From the NCBI RefSeq assembly GCF_003368295.1, contig NC_039258.1, positions 27,148,075 through 27,212,074 on the forward strand: 64,000 nt of DNA. The letters run 5' to 3'. The translations under genes and the position numbers were made by a program. Position 1 is the first letter of the stretch, and every line of letters begins with the position of its first letter. The stretch is from Carassius auratus. Taxonomy: Eukaryota > Chordata > Actinopteri > Cypriniformes > Cyprinidae. Of the stretch, positions 41,346 to 54,105 are shown piece after piece. Below the pieces are notes generated by a model. That model saw nothing but the letters and a program-made list of their open reading frames with translations, did no database searches and was not told where the DNA came from.

Positions 41346-43897
41346 AAAAAATGTTAAGGTCTCCTTGTGAAAAAAAAGAAGAAAGAATCAATTTCTTAAG
41401 AAAAAAAAAAAACAATTACCCCTAATATATCTAGCACAAGACTCTCTGCAAAGATGAGCAAAATTTGACAAATGCCCGTATGGGGAGGTCTTTATTCATG
41501 AAATTGATATATAAATAAAAAAATTTCCCCTAAAGGTTAGAGTGTGGGTTTGGACCAGTTTGGTATTTAAAGTCAGTGTACAGTTTAAAATGAACAGAAT
41601 CTTTATGGAAAAAAGATGGTATGTATGTGTTAACTGTAGATTTAGTGTGATTTACAAGAGTGTCTGTTTTCCTTTATGTTATATGGATAATGTTTCGATT
41701 CCTGGACCATTCATGGATTACAATTCCAACGTGCACATTAGTACACACCTCACAAAAAAATCACAAGAACAAAAATCTATCCTAAGCATTCTCCGGTTTG
41801 AACTTAACAGGGTTCATAACAGCACTGATGAATCAACGAGCAGAAAATGTACAAATAATAATAATAATAATAATAATAATTTAAGGAGGCCGTAAAAGAT
41901 TGTTGTAAAGATTGTTGCGCTTGTTGTCAGTTAAGGAATGTATTTTGATAGTCTGATAAATTATCAAACTATATAAGCCTGAAGCTGATAACTGGCTGCC
42001 AAGATCAGGAAAGATGCAACACTCCTCCAGTTCCTCCTCTGTTTGTCCTGCCCAGTGCATTCCAACAGCATAAACTAGTAGAGGAAGAGGAACAGTTTGT
42101 ACTCCATGTATTTCAAACAGTAAGGAACCTTGAAGTTTAAAAAAGCAAGGAAACATATTAACACTGCAAATTCAAATGCGAATAAAAATCTTAAATCAGC
42201 ATGTAAACACTCAAATGGATTTCTTCTTACACAGAAAACTAAAATATAATAAAAAACACTTCAGCAAGCAAACCAGTCCAAACTCAGAAAATAATTGGTT
42301 TCTTTCTCTGAACATGTTCCTGCTGTTTCTTTCAAGCATGCCAGGCTTGGGGTAAATAGTGCACATGAAGCAAAATTAAGTGTTTGAAATCCTATTTAAA
42401 AACCTGATGTAAGATTATTAAAAGATTAGCATAACCTAGTTTTATCTGAACGCTCTCTTTGTTTGTCCATGTGTCCCGCAAACAAATAGCCTAGCTTTAA
42501 GACAGAATCATGAAATATGCACATGCCACTGATTTCAAACTGTAATTGTAAAAAATAATCTTAAATTCAAAGTTTAGTTGCCTTTTCCTAAATCCAGCAG
42601 GACTGAGGGAGAATACCAGCCTTGTGGAAGACAAAATCTGCTGAATGATTTAACACACGTACAGCTGTTAAGATGTAGAAAACACTTGCCATAGGCCCTA
42701 CTCTCATGTACGTAAACAATGACGTGTCTACCGCACGCAGCTTCGTGGGTTCCGAAATTCATTGACAATTTCTTTACCATCAGTTTTCTATTTCACTGCT
42801 ACTGTCATGTTGAAGCAATAGTTTATAATATCTAAAACTGTTATATACCTATCAGAATACAGGATGTTGTCAAAAGTTTACTAGACTAACATATGGTATT
42901 ATTTTTTAGGCTGCTTAAAAATCATTACAAAGCTATCTTCACGGTTCTGGTTCGGTGTTATTTGGTTTATATCCGTCACAAACGAGACACCGATTACTGA
43001 AAGCTACACAGAAAAGAGCTTTAAAATAAGACGCGAATGATAGATCCGAGGCAAACAGAACTTACAGTAAATGTGACAAGTAACACACTGAGATAATAGT
43101 GCACTCTTGTGGACGTCGGAAGTGGTCACACTTAAACTAAGAGCTAAAATAAATTGCTCTCTGTGCCAGGCGAAAGGTTAGTTTTATTTTCTTGATTTTC
43201 TTTCTATTATTAGGCTATCACACTTGACTTACATATGCACAGAGCAATGAATCAGCAATAATGAAAGTGGCCATATGAACGCAGAAATACTATCAGGATT
43301 TAAAACTCAGGACATAACATTCAGGAAGTCTTAAAGAACTGCAAACCGTTACACAGACCCTTTCCGTTTTATCAACCTGATTCACTGCTGTCATGTGAAT
43401 TCTAAACAGGTCCACTTCCTAACCACTTGAGGAATGAAGAAGAAGAAGAAGAAGAAAGCAGTGGATGTTTGACTGTGACTTCATCCACCTTTCTATGCTG
43501 TCTATAAAAGAAGACAAACAAATGATCCAAGACCACACATTTAAAACAAAACATTTATTTCTACATAAAGAGTAAGGGAATTATAACTATTCAGATTACA
43601 AAGGTTTTGGATTTTAAAAAAAGACAAAGATTATTTTTTACGGTGATATTAAAAACTGCAAGTTCTCAAAGATCATTTCCTTTTCACAAATTATGAAAAT
43701 ATATTTATTTTTATGGTTTATATATATGCAACAATGTCCAAGCACATGGATTAAAAAAAATAATTCATTTAAAATTATTTATTGTAGCTTATTTATGCCA
43801 AATACACATGTGACACAGTTTAAAAATGTATGCAAACTACAAATATTCTCAGGTTTGCACAAGACCCACGACTAACCATACATGTCACATAGCCTCC

Positions 43898-45132
43898 TCA
43901 TTTCCGATATTGCTGAAGATCACTGTATATTTCTGATTGGACTCCATAAAGTTCCTGTCAAACCATTATGAAAAAAATAAAGATTTAGATGATTTGAGAG
44001 ATTTAACCAAACGTATCACACAAATATGTTGCATTTATTGTAAATGCAAATTTGTTTTTAGTTTTGTAGTTGATTAATATTGCTCATTTTACCTGATAAG
44101 GTGATTCCACTTCAATCGTCTTTGGCCTCATTGATGTCTGCTGAGTTTTTGCTCTACCTTAAACATCAGAATTACATCATGTTGACTGGAACACGCGTAA
44201 TAATAAATAAATAATACATTTTTGATTTCTCTTACAAACAGGCATACCTGACCCACAGCATCTGGCATGTGTATGTAAACTGCCTCTTCTTTTCTGATGA
44301 GAAATGAAACAGTAGACCGAAAGAGCAATGAGGAGTGTGAGGATGATGTCACAAGTGATGATCCCGATAGCCACTCCAATGTTAAACTGGTAACATGAAC
44401 TGCAGTCTGAGAAGCAGAAAATACAATGGCACTTTCACTCTATAATATCCCAAAACAAGAAAAAACAAACAAAGAAACTGATTTTCAGATATGTATCAAG
44501 GAATTATTACCTTGATTCCCCTCAACAAACCCTGTTGATGAAAGTGAGAGCGGAAGGGAGGGAAGAGAAAATGTTATAGTAGTGTGTTCACAAGTCAAAC
44601 CAGCATATTTATATTTATATCAGCTGAATTTGTTTCATGGCAGGTTTATCCAGAAATAAAAATCTGATCATGATATAATATTACAGGCATTATACAGTAT
44701 ACATACTTAATAATATATGGTATACTTATTTTTTTTTTAGAACATACAAAAAGAATATGATGCAGAAAAAAACACTACTCATACAGTGGTGTGTGACTTA
44801 TCAAATAATAATATATAACATAATAGTATGTGCATGTAGTCTTGTTTTTCTACATAGCTATTGAATTAGCATGTTGTAGCTTGTTGATTTTTGTAGTGAA
44901 AATGATGCTCAAGTCTTTTCTGAAAATGTCCCAAATTGTGCTTCAGGAAATACCCACCAAAGCATTACTGACTCTAAAGTAAACTGATCCTTTTAAAGCT
45001 GAGGATTTGTGAAGAACAACAACAAAAAAAAAACATTCAACCTTAAAAACGTACTAAGTATGTGAATGCTTTTAAATTGTACTCACCGAATAGTCCATTC
45101 ATGGGGATCATTATGTATGCAGTCCTTCTCAT
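43898..45132 (-). CDS. tyrobp: TYRO protein tyrosine kinase-binding protein (DAP12)
   Basis: Five exons: 45132-45087, 44531-44511, 44406-44248, 44157-44093 and 43954-43898 (stop TGA), in phase throughout, giving about 115 residues. After a short hydrophobic leader comes DCSSC, the extracellular cysteines for dimerisation, then the transmembrane segment with GIITCDIILTLLIALSVY; the aspartate and the LT-x-LIAL-x-VY pattern match DAP12 and pair with basic residues of partner receptors. The cytoplasmic tail holds one canonical ITAM split between the last two exons: YQEL, seven residues, YSDL. DAP12 passes signals from activating NK and myeloid receptors to SYK/ZAP70. The ITAM exon uses a weak acceptor (GATGTTTAAG) chosen by phase. 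The exon 1 leader (MRRTAYIMIPMNGLFGFVEG once joined) is short for a signal peptide, so an unseen alternative first exon is possible. Confidence 0.88.
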
Positions 45133-47140
45133 AATGAGTGCAGGTTTAGGAGAGAATTGCTCTGGGTTGGTTTAGACCTGATTTGTGAAGTGCACAAGAA
45201 GCCTTTACTGCCCGTGAGCTCAAACACCTTAAATATGAGACTGAATGATATGGAAATTGTCTGAGTGTAGAAAAGTCACCGAGTATGAGCTGATGACTTA
45301 TCACCATCCATCAGAACAGAACCAAAGGACACTGGGGAGGAGCTACATGTGCTGATATGCCATCCCTCGATCTCTCTCACAGAAACACACACACTTAACC
45401 TAATTCAGTATTTCATTTGTTTACATTTTATCCTGTCAACATTTGAATATTTATATCTAGGTTTAAAGTAAAAAGTTAAATTGAAAACTAAATCTGAGCA
45501 TACCATTGATTTACATGAGATGCAACTCAAAATATATGCTTTTTAAAATGTCCTTAAATGTAGTTTCACTTAGATGCAAGTTAGATATGTGAGCAAGAGG
45601 CTAGTCAGAGGGACCTGGGTGTTAATGTGGTCAAAGGCCTAACAGCACAGGATGTGACTACTAAAGCTAGTATCTGATAACCCCAAACAGGCAGAAAGCA
45701 GAACTTATATCCTGTTCTACTCACATTATCATTTTAAAGGGATGCTAGTCTTTAAATTAGTGATACAGAAGAGTTTAGTTCAGTTTCTCATGAAGAGCTG
45801 CCTTGTTTATTAGACAAACAAATTGATAAGGTAGTGTTTTTCCTGTAGCTCTGAGTAGTACCGAGTAGCCTAAGTGCAAATAAATGTAGAAATGTATGTG
45901 ATGAAAATTGACACTTTCTACTTCCTTTTTTTTTTTTTTCTTCAGCGGAAGAGTCACAGTCTTGTGCTTGTTTTGGACACGGGAATTTCTGGGAGATTCC
46001 AAAATGAAGTCATTTTTCATATTTATAACAATACACAAAAAATAACATGCTACTGTCAAAGTATACAGCCAAAAACAAAGGACACATCTTTGCAGATATT
46101 TTGTGGTTTAAACTTCTTTAGCTCAATTATCAGCTAGGAGCAGATTGGAGAAGATCAAGATCCTCAGATATAAGAGAACACAAAGTAAACGTTAATTACA
46201 TGTACAAATATTTCATATACACTTGCAAAACAAATTTTGTGTTGTACACCAAATAAATTCGCAAATCCACTTTTGATGAAGATCTGAGATTTATTAATAG
46301 TAAATCATATACATAGAAACGTAAATATGCCAAACAGTGCAGCAGGATGTATGAACGCTTACTTTTTGCTTATGAAGCTATGCAGCCATTTACTCAAATG
46401 ATAACATCTTACTAATTACCTAATAAACCTATTGCAAACAAACTGAGAGACATCGCTGACATCTGCCTGTATCTGTGGTTCTTTGACACCTATAGAATCA
46501 TAATGCATAATTGCACACTGTTTTTTGTTTTTAATAAAGAGAGGGATTTCCATTATTGATTTTCTAGGGCACAGTTGTCAAAACCAGCTCCCATTGTTTT
46601 GCATGCCAAAAAATAGAAAAAAATAAAAATAATAAAATAAAAATAATAATAAAAAAAAAGACATTGAAACTTAATTTTCTAATTTCAATTTTTTTTAATC
46701 TAATTTAATCCACTTTAATATTGTATAATTGGGTATAACATAAACATTTACTTTTTTGGCCCATGACCCCTCAATCCAGTTTGAAGGTTTGGGCACCTCT
46801 GTTATAGTTGAAGAAAATAGTAGCGAGAAGTATCCACTAGGTGTCAGTACTTTTCTTTCACTGCATTTTTTTGCTGTTGATAACGTCTTAAAACATAGTT
46901 TCATTATTTGGATACTTTGATTAAGCAGTAGTTTAATTATTATTTTTTTAAGTTTTCAGTTTGATGGCAAAAATATGGTAATTTTGTCTTATTTACATAG
47001 CAACTGTGATATGAACACGGTTTTAAATGTGCAGAGCCAGCTAGAAATGGTAAATCTAAATCATCATCTATGATCATATCATGTCTTATGGTATTAAATA
47101 TCAGTTAAGTCTTCCACTGTCCATGTCAGTCCAAAGATCT
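45133..47140. other. Intergenic region between tyrobp and hcst
   Basis: It holds the tyrobp upstream region and the hcst 3' flank. No exon was found. AT-rich low-complexity sequence lies at 46610-46720. No transposon with clear ends was seen. Confidence 0.5.
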
Positions 47141-48117
47141 TCATGTTTTGCAGTTTGCTCTGACGTTCATGTAGACTTCATCAGCTACATAAGAAACACA
47201 TGGACACGTGCTTGTTAAATGTCATCTGTGCACTGATTTCAGAATCACTAGAGAAAATGTGTGTTGGTCTATGTAATTTCTCACCGTTTTCTTTCTTTTG
47301 TCTGCGCTTGCTGGCGTACCAGTAGGTGATAGTAACAACGAGGATCGTCACTGTAACATCAGCGAATATAATACCCGCTATAGTGCCAGAACCGACTCCA
47401 TAACACGAGTCTCTGTCTATGAGAAAGAACATGCGGTAGAGGCATGTGACGTACCATGCATCCCGTTTAATACATTCATGTGAAGAAATGTAAACAAATG
47501 CAAATTATTGAGTTAAGTCTGGCAGAGTCTAACTAATTTATATGACACATTTGAAATGTATGCAATCCCTGCTTAATAATCTAAAACCAGACTAAACTGG
47601 TAGTCTGGCTTTAGCTGGTCAGCAGGCTGTTTATTTATTTATTATTAAGCTATTTAGATATTTATTTATTAGAATGGACTGGACAAATAATAACTATGCT
47701 GACCAAAAACTTTCTTACCTTCAAGAGCACTGACCATAGCTTGAAACATGAAGACGAAGAGATTAAGAGAAAAGAAACACATGTAATATAGATGTTGTTA
47801 CTGCGTAATACACTAATATGCAGCAAAATAACACTATAGGCCTATTAATTAAATGAACACAATTATCAATTTTAGGCATAACTTGCCCTTAACCATCAAT
47901 GCAAAACATTGTGGATAACACCTCTGTGAAAAAACAAACAGTGAATCTGCTTTCTTTGAAAAGTGCAGTCAGCAGGATATTGCTGCACTATGCAGTGCAC
48001 GGTGGTCTCACAGATCTGAGTGAAGAAAGGAAGAGAGATGGAGAAAGAAAAAAACCGTTTGTCTCACCTACCCAACAGATAGATGGAAAAGAATACAAGA
48101 AAGCCTTTCTTTGTCAT
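47141..48117 (-). CDS. hcst: Hematopoietic cell signal transducer (DAP10)
   Basis: Four exons: 48117-48072, 47739-47719, 47416-47285 and 47184-47141 (stop TGA), all phase 1 junctions, giving 80 residues. Exon 1 is a clear signal peptide, MTKKGFLVFFSIYLLA. A very short ectodomain with one cysteine (EDRDSCYG) precedes a transmembrane segment with a central aspartate, GTIAGIIFADVTVTILVV, and a basic stop-transfer KRRQKKEN. The tail ADEVYMNVRANCKT aligns with human DAP10 KVYINMPGRG. DAP10 couples NKG2D-type receptors to PI3K (YxxM) and GRB2 (YxN). Here the motif is YMNV: the YxN part stays but the methionine at +3 is valine. It lies in tandem with tyrobp; in mammals the two are neighbours in opposite orientation. 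Exon 1 was chosen over an ATG-donor at 48587-48562 because only it matches phase and encodes a leader. Confidence 0.87.
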
Positions 48118-49628
48118 TTCCTGTGTCATCGTTGTTATTTCATCTACCAAGACAAAACGCATCTGTATTCAACATATAAAATGATGTCATATTGCAAATA
48201 TACTGAAACTAGTTTTCAAATAACATTAATATCTACTTTAGTTATTACTAAAATAATACTACATAGGCTATGCATTTTTCGATAAAACAAAACTATACAT
48301 AAACTGAAATTAAGTCACAGCAGTGAATCTATGCACCTATACGTCACCGGCAGTTTTTAAAACGGATTATCACAAACTTTAACATATATGATGATAATTG
48401 AGCCTTATGGACATTCTTACCAAGTCTTAAATATGCAAGATGAAAAATACAACAATGGAATGCTTACATCAAAATTTCACTATAATATTTTGACTATAAT
48501 TAAAAAAAAACGAACAATTAAAAAAGTGACGCTAATTAACAAAGCGAAGAGTTTCGCTTACCAGTGAAGTGCTGTGCAGCGATTCATGTCAGGATTAAAT
48601 GAAGATTATGTTCATCGGTTAACCTGCTTCCGCCCACTCCTGTTAAAGTTTCTCTTTATGAGTCACGGGAGTAGGTGTAGAATGCATGTGCGCCTTCAAA
48701 TTAATATTTATGAGACCTTTATGCGTCAGAGATTAGACATATACAGGTGTCGTTTATCCAACAATTTCACTTTATTTTGAGTAATAACGATCCGTGTTCT
48801 CAATAACAAATAAGACCTTCATACTTTTCTTTTAATAAAAACTGTATTTCACATTAAGCTCTGTTTTACCGGTACAGTATTAATTCCAAAGAATCACCAA
48901 AACAGTATATCATGAGCCAAGCGTTAAAGAAGTAAAGAAAAGAACTGAAAGAAGTACCGAAACACTTTTCTGTAATAATATTAATATATAGATATATAAA
49001 AACGGAATCGTGGCTAGCCCACATCTTCCCTTAACAAATGGTTTCTGTTCTTTTTAACACCTCCTGGCCAAAAAATGAAACTTTATGAGCAAATGCTAAT
49101 AAATTCATTGAACAGACATGGTGCGTTATATCCAACATCTGTGAAATATAGAAATGCAATTTTTTTTTCTTAATTTCTTCTCATTTATTTTTGTAATTCC
49201 CAGTATCTTATATTTTATTGAAACTGAAAATTGCTGTAGTGGTGCCACTGATGTGGCTTAAAATATTAGCTTATTTAGAAGAAACATATTTTTTCTTTTT
49301 TTAAGTACACCGTAACAATAGTCTTAAACTAAAGACTAAATCTGAATATACATAAAACAAAAAGAAAGGATTTTTCCCAATTTCCAATCTACATTTATTG
49401 TATCTAGAAGACAATGTAAACAAAAAGATACCGGGAAAGAAATGTCCAAAGTGGAAAACATTCAAGACACACTTGGTTTAAACAATCACCATTCGTTCCC
49501 AAATTACAATTTGGTAAAAAGGACTGGGACCCCTGTCAAGTAACCAGAATGGAAGTAAAGTCGGTGTAATATCAATAACTGCAAATCAATTTAAAATAAT
49601 ACAATTGAAAATACTCTTGAACTAAGGG
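48118..49628. other. Intergenic region between hcst and the zinc-finger gene
   Basis: An ATG followed by a GTAAGC donor (48587-48562, minus) may be an alternative or non-coding hcst exon but does not join in phase. The right part should be the 3' UTR of the zinc-finger gene. Nothing else was recognised. Confidence 0.45.
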
Positions 49629-52600
49629 TCACAACTCTGTGCCGGATCGTAGTCTTTTTCTTGAAGAGGATTGTTCTGTAGTGTGAGAGGCACAGTTAAC
49701 AGAAGAGAGCTCAGGACTGTTGCTGTCGGCCGCATGCTTCATGTAGTGCTGAATCATACCCTTTTCAGGAAGGACTTGTCCACAAGTCACACATTCATGA
49801 AGCTCACCTTCCAACATATCCACTCCGCTGTCTTCATCCCCAATCTCCACTTCCATGCTGCTCGATTCCACATCTTCATTAACTTCTACCTCTACATCAA
49901 AACCAGATTCGTTTTGCCCCTGCGGACAATTTTCTGATTTGCCCTCCGTCACAGTCTCTGCACACATCCTGTCAGGTGACACAACTTCTCTGAATAATCT
50001 TTCATCTTTACTGACCTTTACTGAAGTAATTTCTGAAGAACAAGAGACTAGATCATGAGAGCTGGTTTGCGAAGAATCCAGCGTTTGCTTCTCCGGTTTT
50101 CTCTTTAAACCTTCTACTCCTGCCATTACAGACGAGGAGTCAAGTTCCTTCAAATCTGAAGAGCTTTTCTTGATGTTGTCACCACCATCCTTCTTCTCAT
50201 CGAACTTTATTAGACATAATGGTGTCATTGGGCAGGTGGGATTAAGAGACACATTTTCTGATGAACTCCCTGGAACTTGGTTTTCATCAGCCAGTGCATT
50301 AGGCTTCAAATCTGATAGAGTTTGCTGCTTATTCTCCACTTCTACTTGAGCAGAAATGTTCGTTCCCTGATTTGCTACTGCCCCACCTGCAGCCTGTTCC
50401 TCTGCCTTTGCATTTTCTCTAGCAAACACTTGAACAGAACCCTGGTCTTCTAAAACGGTCCACCTCTTCTGAGAGATACTGTCATGACACTGCACAGGAA
50501 TGAGTATGTTTGAAGGAATGTTGGTTCTGCTGGGCTCTACAGTGTCTTTCTCTACCTCTTTACTAATGACAGTGCCAGACGGGACCACCGGCATGGAAAC
50601 AACATGTGGAGCAGATGTTTCTACGACCAGAGAGGATGGTAAAACGTTTTGGGAGCTCTTGGTAGGAACTGAGGTAGTTGAGAACTGTGTAGAGGAAACT
50701 GGCAGAAGCATGACTAAAGGCATACCTGGAGGAGGCTCTTTATCTAAAGTGAACTTCCACCTACCATCAGCAGCCTTATTCTTGTCCCCGAATGGAACCA
50801 TGTGGACTTCCTTCAAGCTTCTGTGGAATGTGGCAGGTGCTGAGGCCTGAGCAACGGTTTGGATGATTATGTTAGGAGTAATTTGTTTTATTATTTGTGG
50901 AGATGGAGTTGCTTTTGGTTTGGGTTTCTTCACAGCAGCCTGAAAATAGAATTACACGTTTAACTTAAAAAGACATGTTTTTATTTTCAACATTTATATA
51001 AGTTCTATAAGCAGTGGGTATATATATATTCATTCAGAGAATAGTGCTGGAAAGTATGTGGCAAGGAAATTTTAGATTTTCTTACGTAAAAATAATAAAA
51101 ATAACAATTGTTATTGCCAGTGTAATTGTTAACAATCACATAGCTTTAGACCAACCTTTACCTAACTCTGTTATTTTAATTATTTAGTTACATTTTTTAT
51201 TGATAATTCAACCAAAAATTAACATTTACACAAGTTTGCCCCAAACTGGTTTCTGGTCCCCATCAACTTACATAGTCTATACAAAGTCAATATCTCTTCT
51301 TGTGTTTAAAATTTTTCAACTTCAAAAAGTTTTTACCTAATATGTACATTTTATTTGAGGTTTATTTCAATCAGCAATGTAGTTTTACTATTGTCAAATT
51401 CAAATCAATGTGAATGTTCCATTTTAGTTTATAAATATGTTTTACAAATTTAGTGAAACAGGACATTTAGTATTCTTAGAATGAAGGAGAGAGAGAGCGA
51501 GAGCGAGAGAGCTTACCACTGGAGGTGTCACCACTCCACATGTCTTCAGGTGGCTGTCATAACCCTGTTGATGTGGGAAGCCCAGGCCACAGTCCTGGCA
51601 GAGACACGGCCGCTGTCCCGCATGCCCTCCCATGTGTGACATAAGCATGAGTGACGAGCGGAAACCCATCCCACATTCAGCACATTTTAGGACCCTCTGG
51701 TGAGTGCTTCCGTGCTTCTTTAATTCCTCAATGCTTGCAAAGACTTGGCCACACTCCATGCAGCGGATCTCGTCTGTCTTGGTCGGCAAAGCTCCCTGAT
51801 GACCCCAGCATCCCGTGTCCTTCTTATGCTTATCAAAGTCCTCCTGACTCTGAAAGAAAACCAAACACGCCATGCACTGGATGCTCTCTGGCTTACACTC
51901 GTGGTTGTGGTAAAGAGAGGGCAAACGGAAATGACGTTTGCACTTTAGACACGTATACGGTAAGACGCCCAAGTGAGAGAAACTGTGGCGTAACAAAGAA
52001 ACCTTGCTGGGGAAAGTCAGCTCACAGTCTGAGCAGGAGAAGATGCCTCTGCTGTGCAATTCCAGGTGGCGGAGCAGCGAGTTGCGAAGGCGAAAACTAG
52101 CGCCACATTTGAGGCACAAATGTCGCTTCGCCTGTTGTCTGTGTGCTTCGACGTGGCCCTTGCACATATCTAGATCAGTAAAAATCTGCTTGCAGAAATC
52201 ACACTGATAGAACTCTTTCTCAAAATGGTTGGTGTCCAAGTGCTGCTTGAGCTGCTCCTCGGTCTCAAATATGGTTGAGCAAACACGACAGTGGATGGAG
52301 GCCTTCTGGGAGTGGGAGCGAAGGTGCGTACGGTAATTGACTAATTGGCAGAACTGCTTGCCGCATTCATCACAGCGGTAGGGGCGAACACCCGTATGCA
52401 TGTTTAAATGTTCTCGGAGTAAGAAGAGAGAGGAGAAAGTGAGATCACACACATGGCAGCGATTCTCTTCATTCTCTCCAGATCCATTAGTCTCTGAAAT
52501 TGAAGAACAACGCGTGTCAGAAGCTGCTGTAACAGGAAATTATGTCTTGCCAGGCTGTTGGAATAATCATTCAGAAATGTTTTGCATTATATACCATCAC

Positions 52601-54105
52601 TTTCCAGCAAAAAACGTTTTTATGAAGTTACAGTATAGCTATCAAGGAGTTACATCTTTCCTGAATAATTAAAAAAATAGTTAATTGTACTTGAAAAATA
52701 ATATATTAAGAAAAATATTTTTCTTTCACATTTCTGCAATTAAGCATTTTTTTTTTACTTAAATGAAAAACTAAATTAATTGATTATTCTCTTTAAATTG
52801 TAATAGCGATTATTACTTATTATTATCACAATTGTTTGATGCAACTGTATGCAGTATTTTTATATGAAAATAAGCTGAAAACACTAATTTAATTTTTATT
52901 TGTGCTTTTCTATAGTATTAATTATCAAATGTTATACTAAAACTAAAATTAAAATAATGTAAAAACAAAGTGACAGGCGATGCTGTGCCTGGTAGAAGAA
53001 AAAAAAAGCATGCAGAATAACGTAAGTGGACTTTGAACGATTAATTGCAGCTTTGAACGATTGCATAATTAAGTTTTTAGATTTACTAAATATTATATTT
53101 AATTGTTTTTGTTTAGAACAAAAGCTTGTAAGTGCTAAAGTACATGTAAGTGCTAAAAATACATTTTAATTTGCAATTTTTTTGTGTATTTAAAGATTAA
53201 TTACACAATGCCAATGATATTTAAAGAAAAATAAGCATAAACAATAAATAAATGGTTAATAATAAAAAAGTTTCAATAAAAAAACTTGTTCAGCAGAACA
53301 AATTCTTTTCCATATATAATGTAAATAACAATCTACAAGATGAAAAAAAAAAAAAAATACCTTGCTTGGAAAATGATACAGTACCTGACCACGAAATATC
53401 ATCATCTTCCTCCTTATCCATGTCCTCACCATCATCATCATCATCATCATCTTCCTCCTTATCCATGTCCTCACCATCATCATCTTCCTCCTTATCCATA
53501 TCCTCCACATCATCATCTTCCTCCTCTTCTTCTACCTCCACCTCCTCAACATCATCATCATCATCAGTCAAAACAAATTCTGCATCCTCATCTGTCTGTT
53601 CTTCACCAGACACAGCATCAGCTATTGTGAGGCCGGAGGCTTCCTGGTTCACTTCTGAACATTTCTGTTCCTTGTCACTTTTCATTCCCTCTTCTCCATT
53701 TTGCTCTTCGTCATCGTCGTCGTCGTCATCATCATCATCATCTCTCTGTTCTTTCCTTTCTCTTCTTCTTCCTCTATTCCATGAATTGCTAAGAACTTTA
53801 TCCTTCTTCTCTGAGGAACTGATTTTGGAACTGCTTTGAGCTGTTCCTCCGCTACTTGAAGAGTTATTTTTGAAAGGAGTGTAATATTGATGATCATTTA
53901 GAAAGCTTTTGTCAGCCGATGAGCTCGCAACGACACAGGCATCTTCATTATAGTCTGTGGACGTTTCAGTCTCTGGTGCTGGCTTTTCAGTGCCATTCTG
54001 GGTTGGCAAGAAGTCCTCTTTAACGCTCTGCGGCTCACACACGGGGAAATTCCAGTTTGAAAAGCCCAACTCCGTCAGCTGGATATCCAGGGTAAACTCT
54101 GACAT
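49629..54105 (-). CDS. Large multi-C2H2 zinc-finger protein, orthology not recognised
   Basis: Three coding exons: 54105-53385, 52493-51517 and 50939-49629 (stop TGA), in phase, about 1,002 residues. Exon 1 starts MSEFTLDIQLTELGFSNWNF and is then mostly polar and acidic, with long Asp/Glu tracts and repeated EDMDKEEDDD units. Exon 2 packs eleven zinc-finger units. The first six are standard C2H2 (for example CDECGKQFCQLVNYRTHLRS), numbers 7, 8 and 11 are C2HC or C2-x-C variants (ending HNHEC, KHKKDTGC and SHLKTC), and 9 and 10 are C2H2. Exon 3 is a low-complexity Ser/Thr/Pro/Glu region with hydrophobic IIKQITPNIIIQTV near its start and one last finger (CVTCGQVLPEKGMIQHYMKH). It is probably a nuclear DNA-binding regulator. 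An alternative exon 1 donor at 53361 (CAAG|GTATTT) keeps the same phase and adds eight residues. A KRAB or SCAN box was not seen. Confidence 0.85.

Larger units (their letters stand above)
33295..43897. other. Intergenic region between lratd2 and tyrobp
   Basis: The first few hundred bases are probably lratd2 3' UTR. Beyond that I found no supportable exon. Contents include a decayed DNA transposon (35097-35800), a long inverted-repeat MITE (37072-37316), two copies of dispersed repeat A, a (TA)n array, and an (AAT)n run at about 41849-41880. An open minus-strand frame at 41881-42156 is unexplained. Confidence 0.5.

Noticed and set aside
41881..42156. Minus-strand frame containing VYAVGMHWAGQTEEELEECC
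   Set aside because: Not obviously random, but no domain, start or splice context was found, and I could not link it to any family.
48562..48587. ATG followed by a GTAAGC donor as first exon of hcst
   Set aside because: It ends in the wrong phase for exon 2 and encodes no hydrophobic leader. The exon at 48117-48072 does both.
51651..52100. 149-codon plus-strand frame
   Set aside because: It is antisense to the C2H2 zinc-finger exon, whose minus-strand frame has clear cysteine/histidine motifs.
53252..53839. Serine-rich open frame on the plus strand
   Set aside because: It is the antisense of the acidic exon of the zinc-finger gene; the GAT/GAG repeat leaves several frames open.
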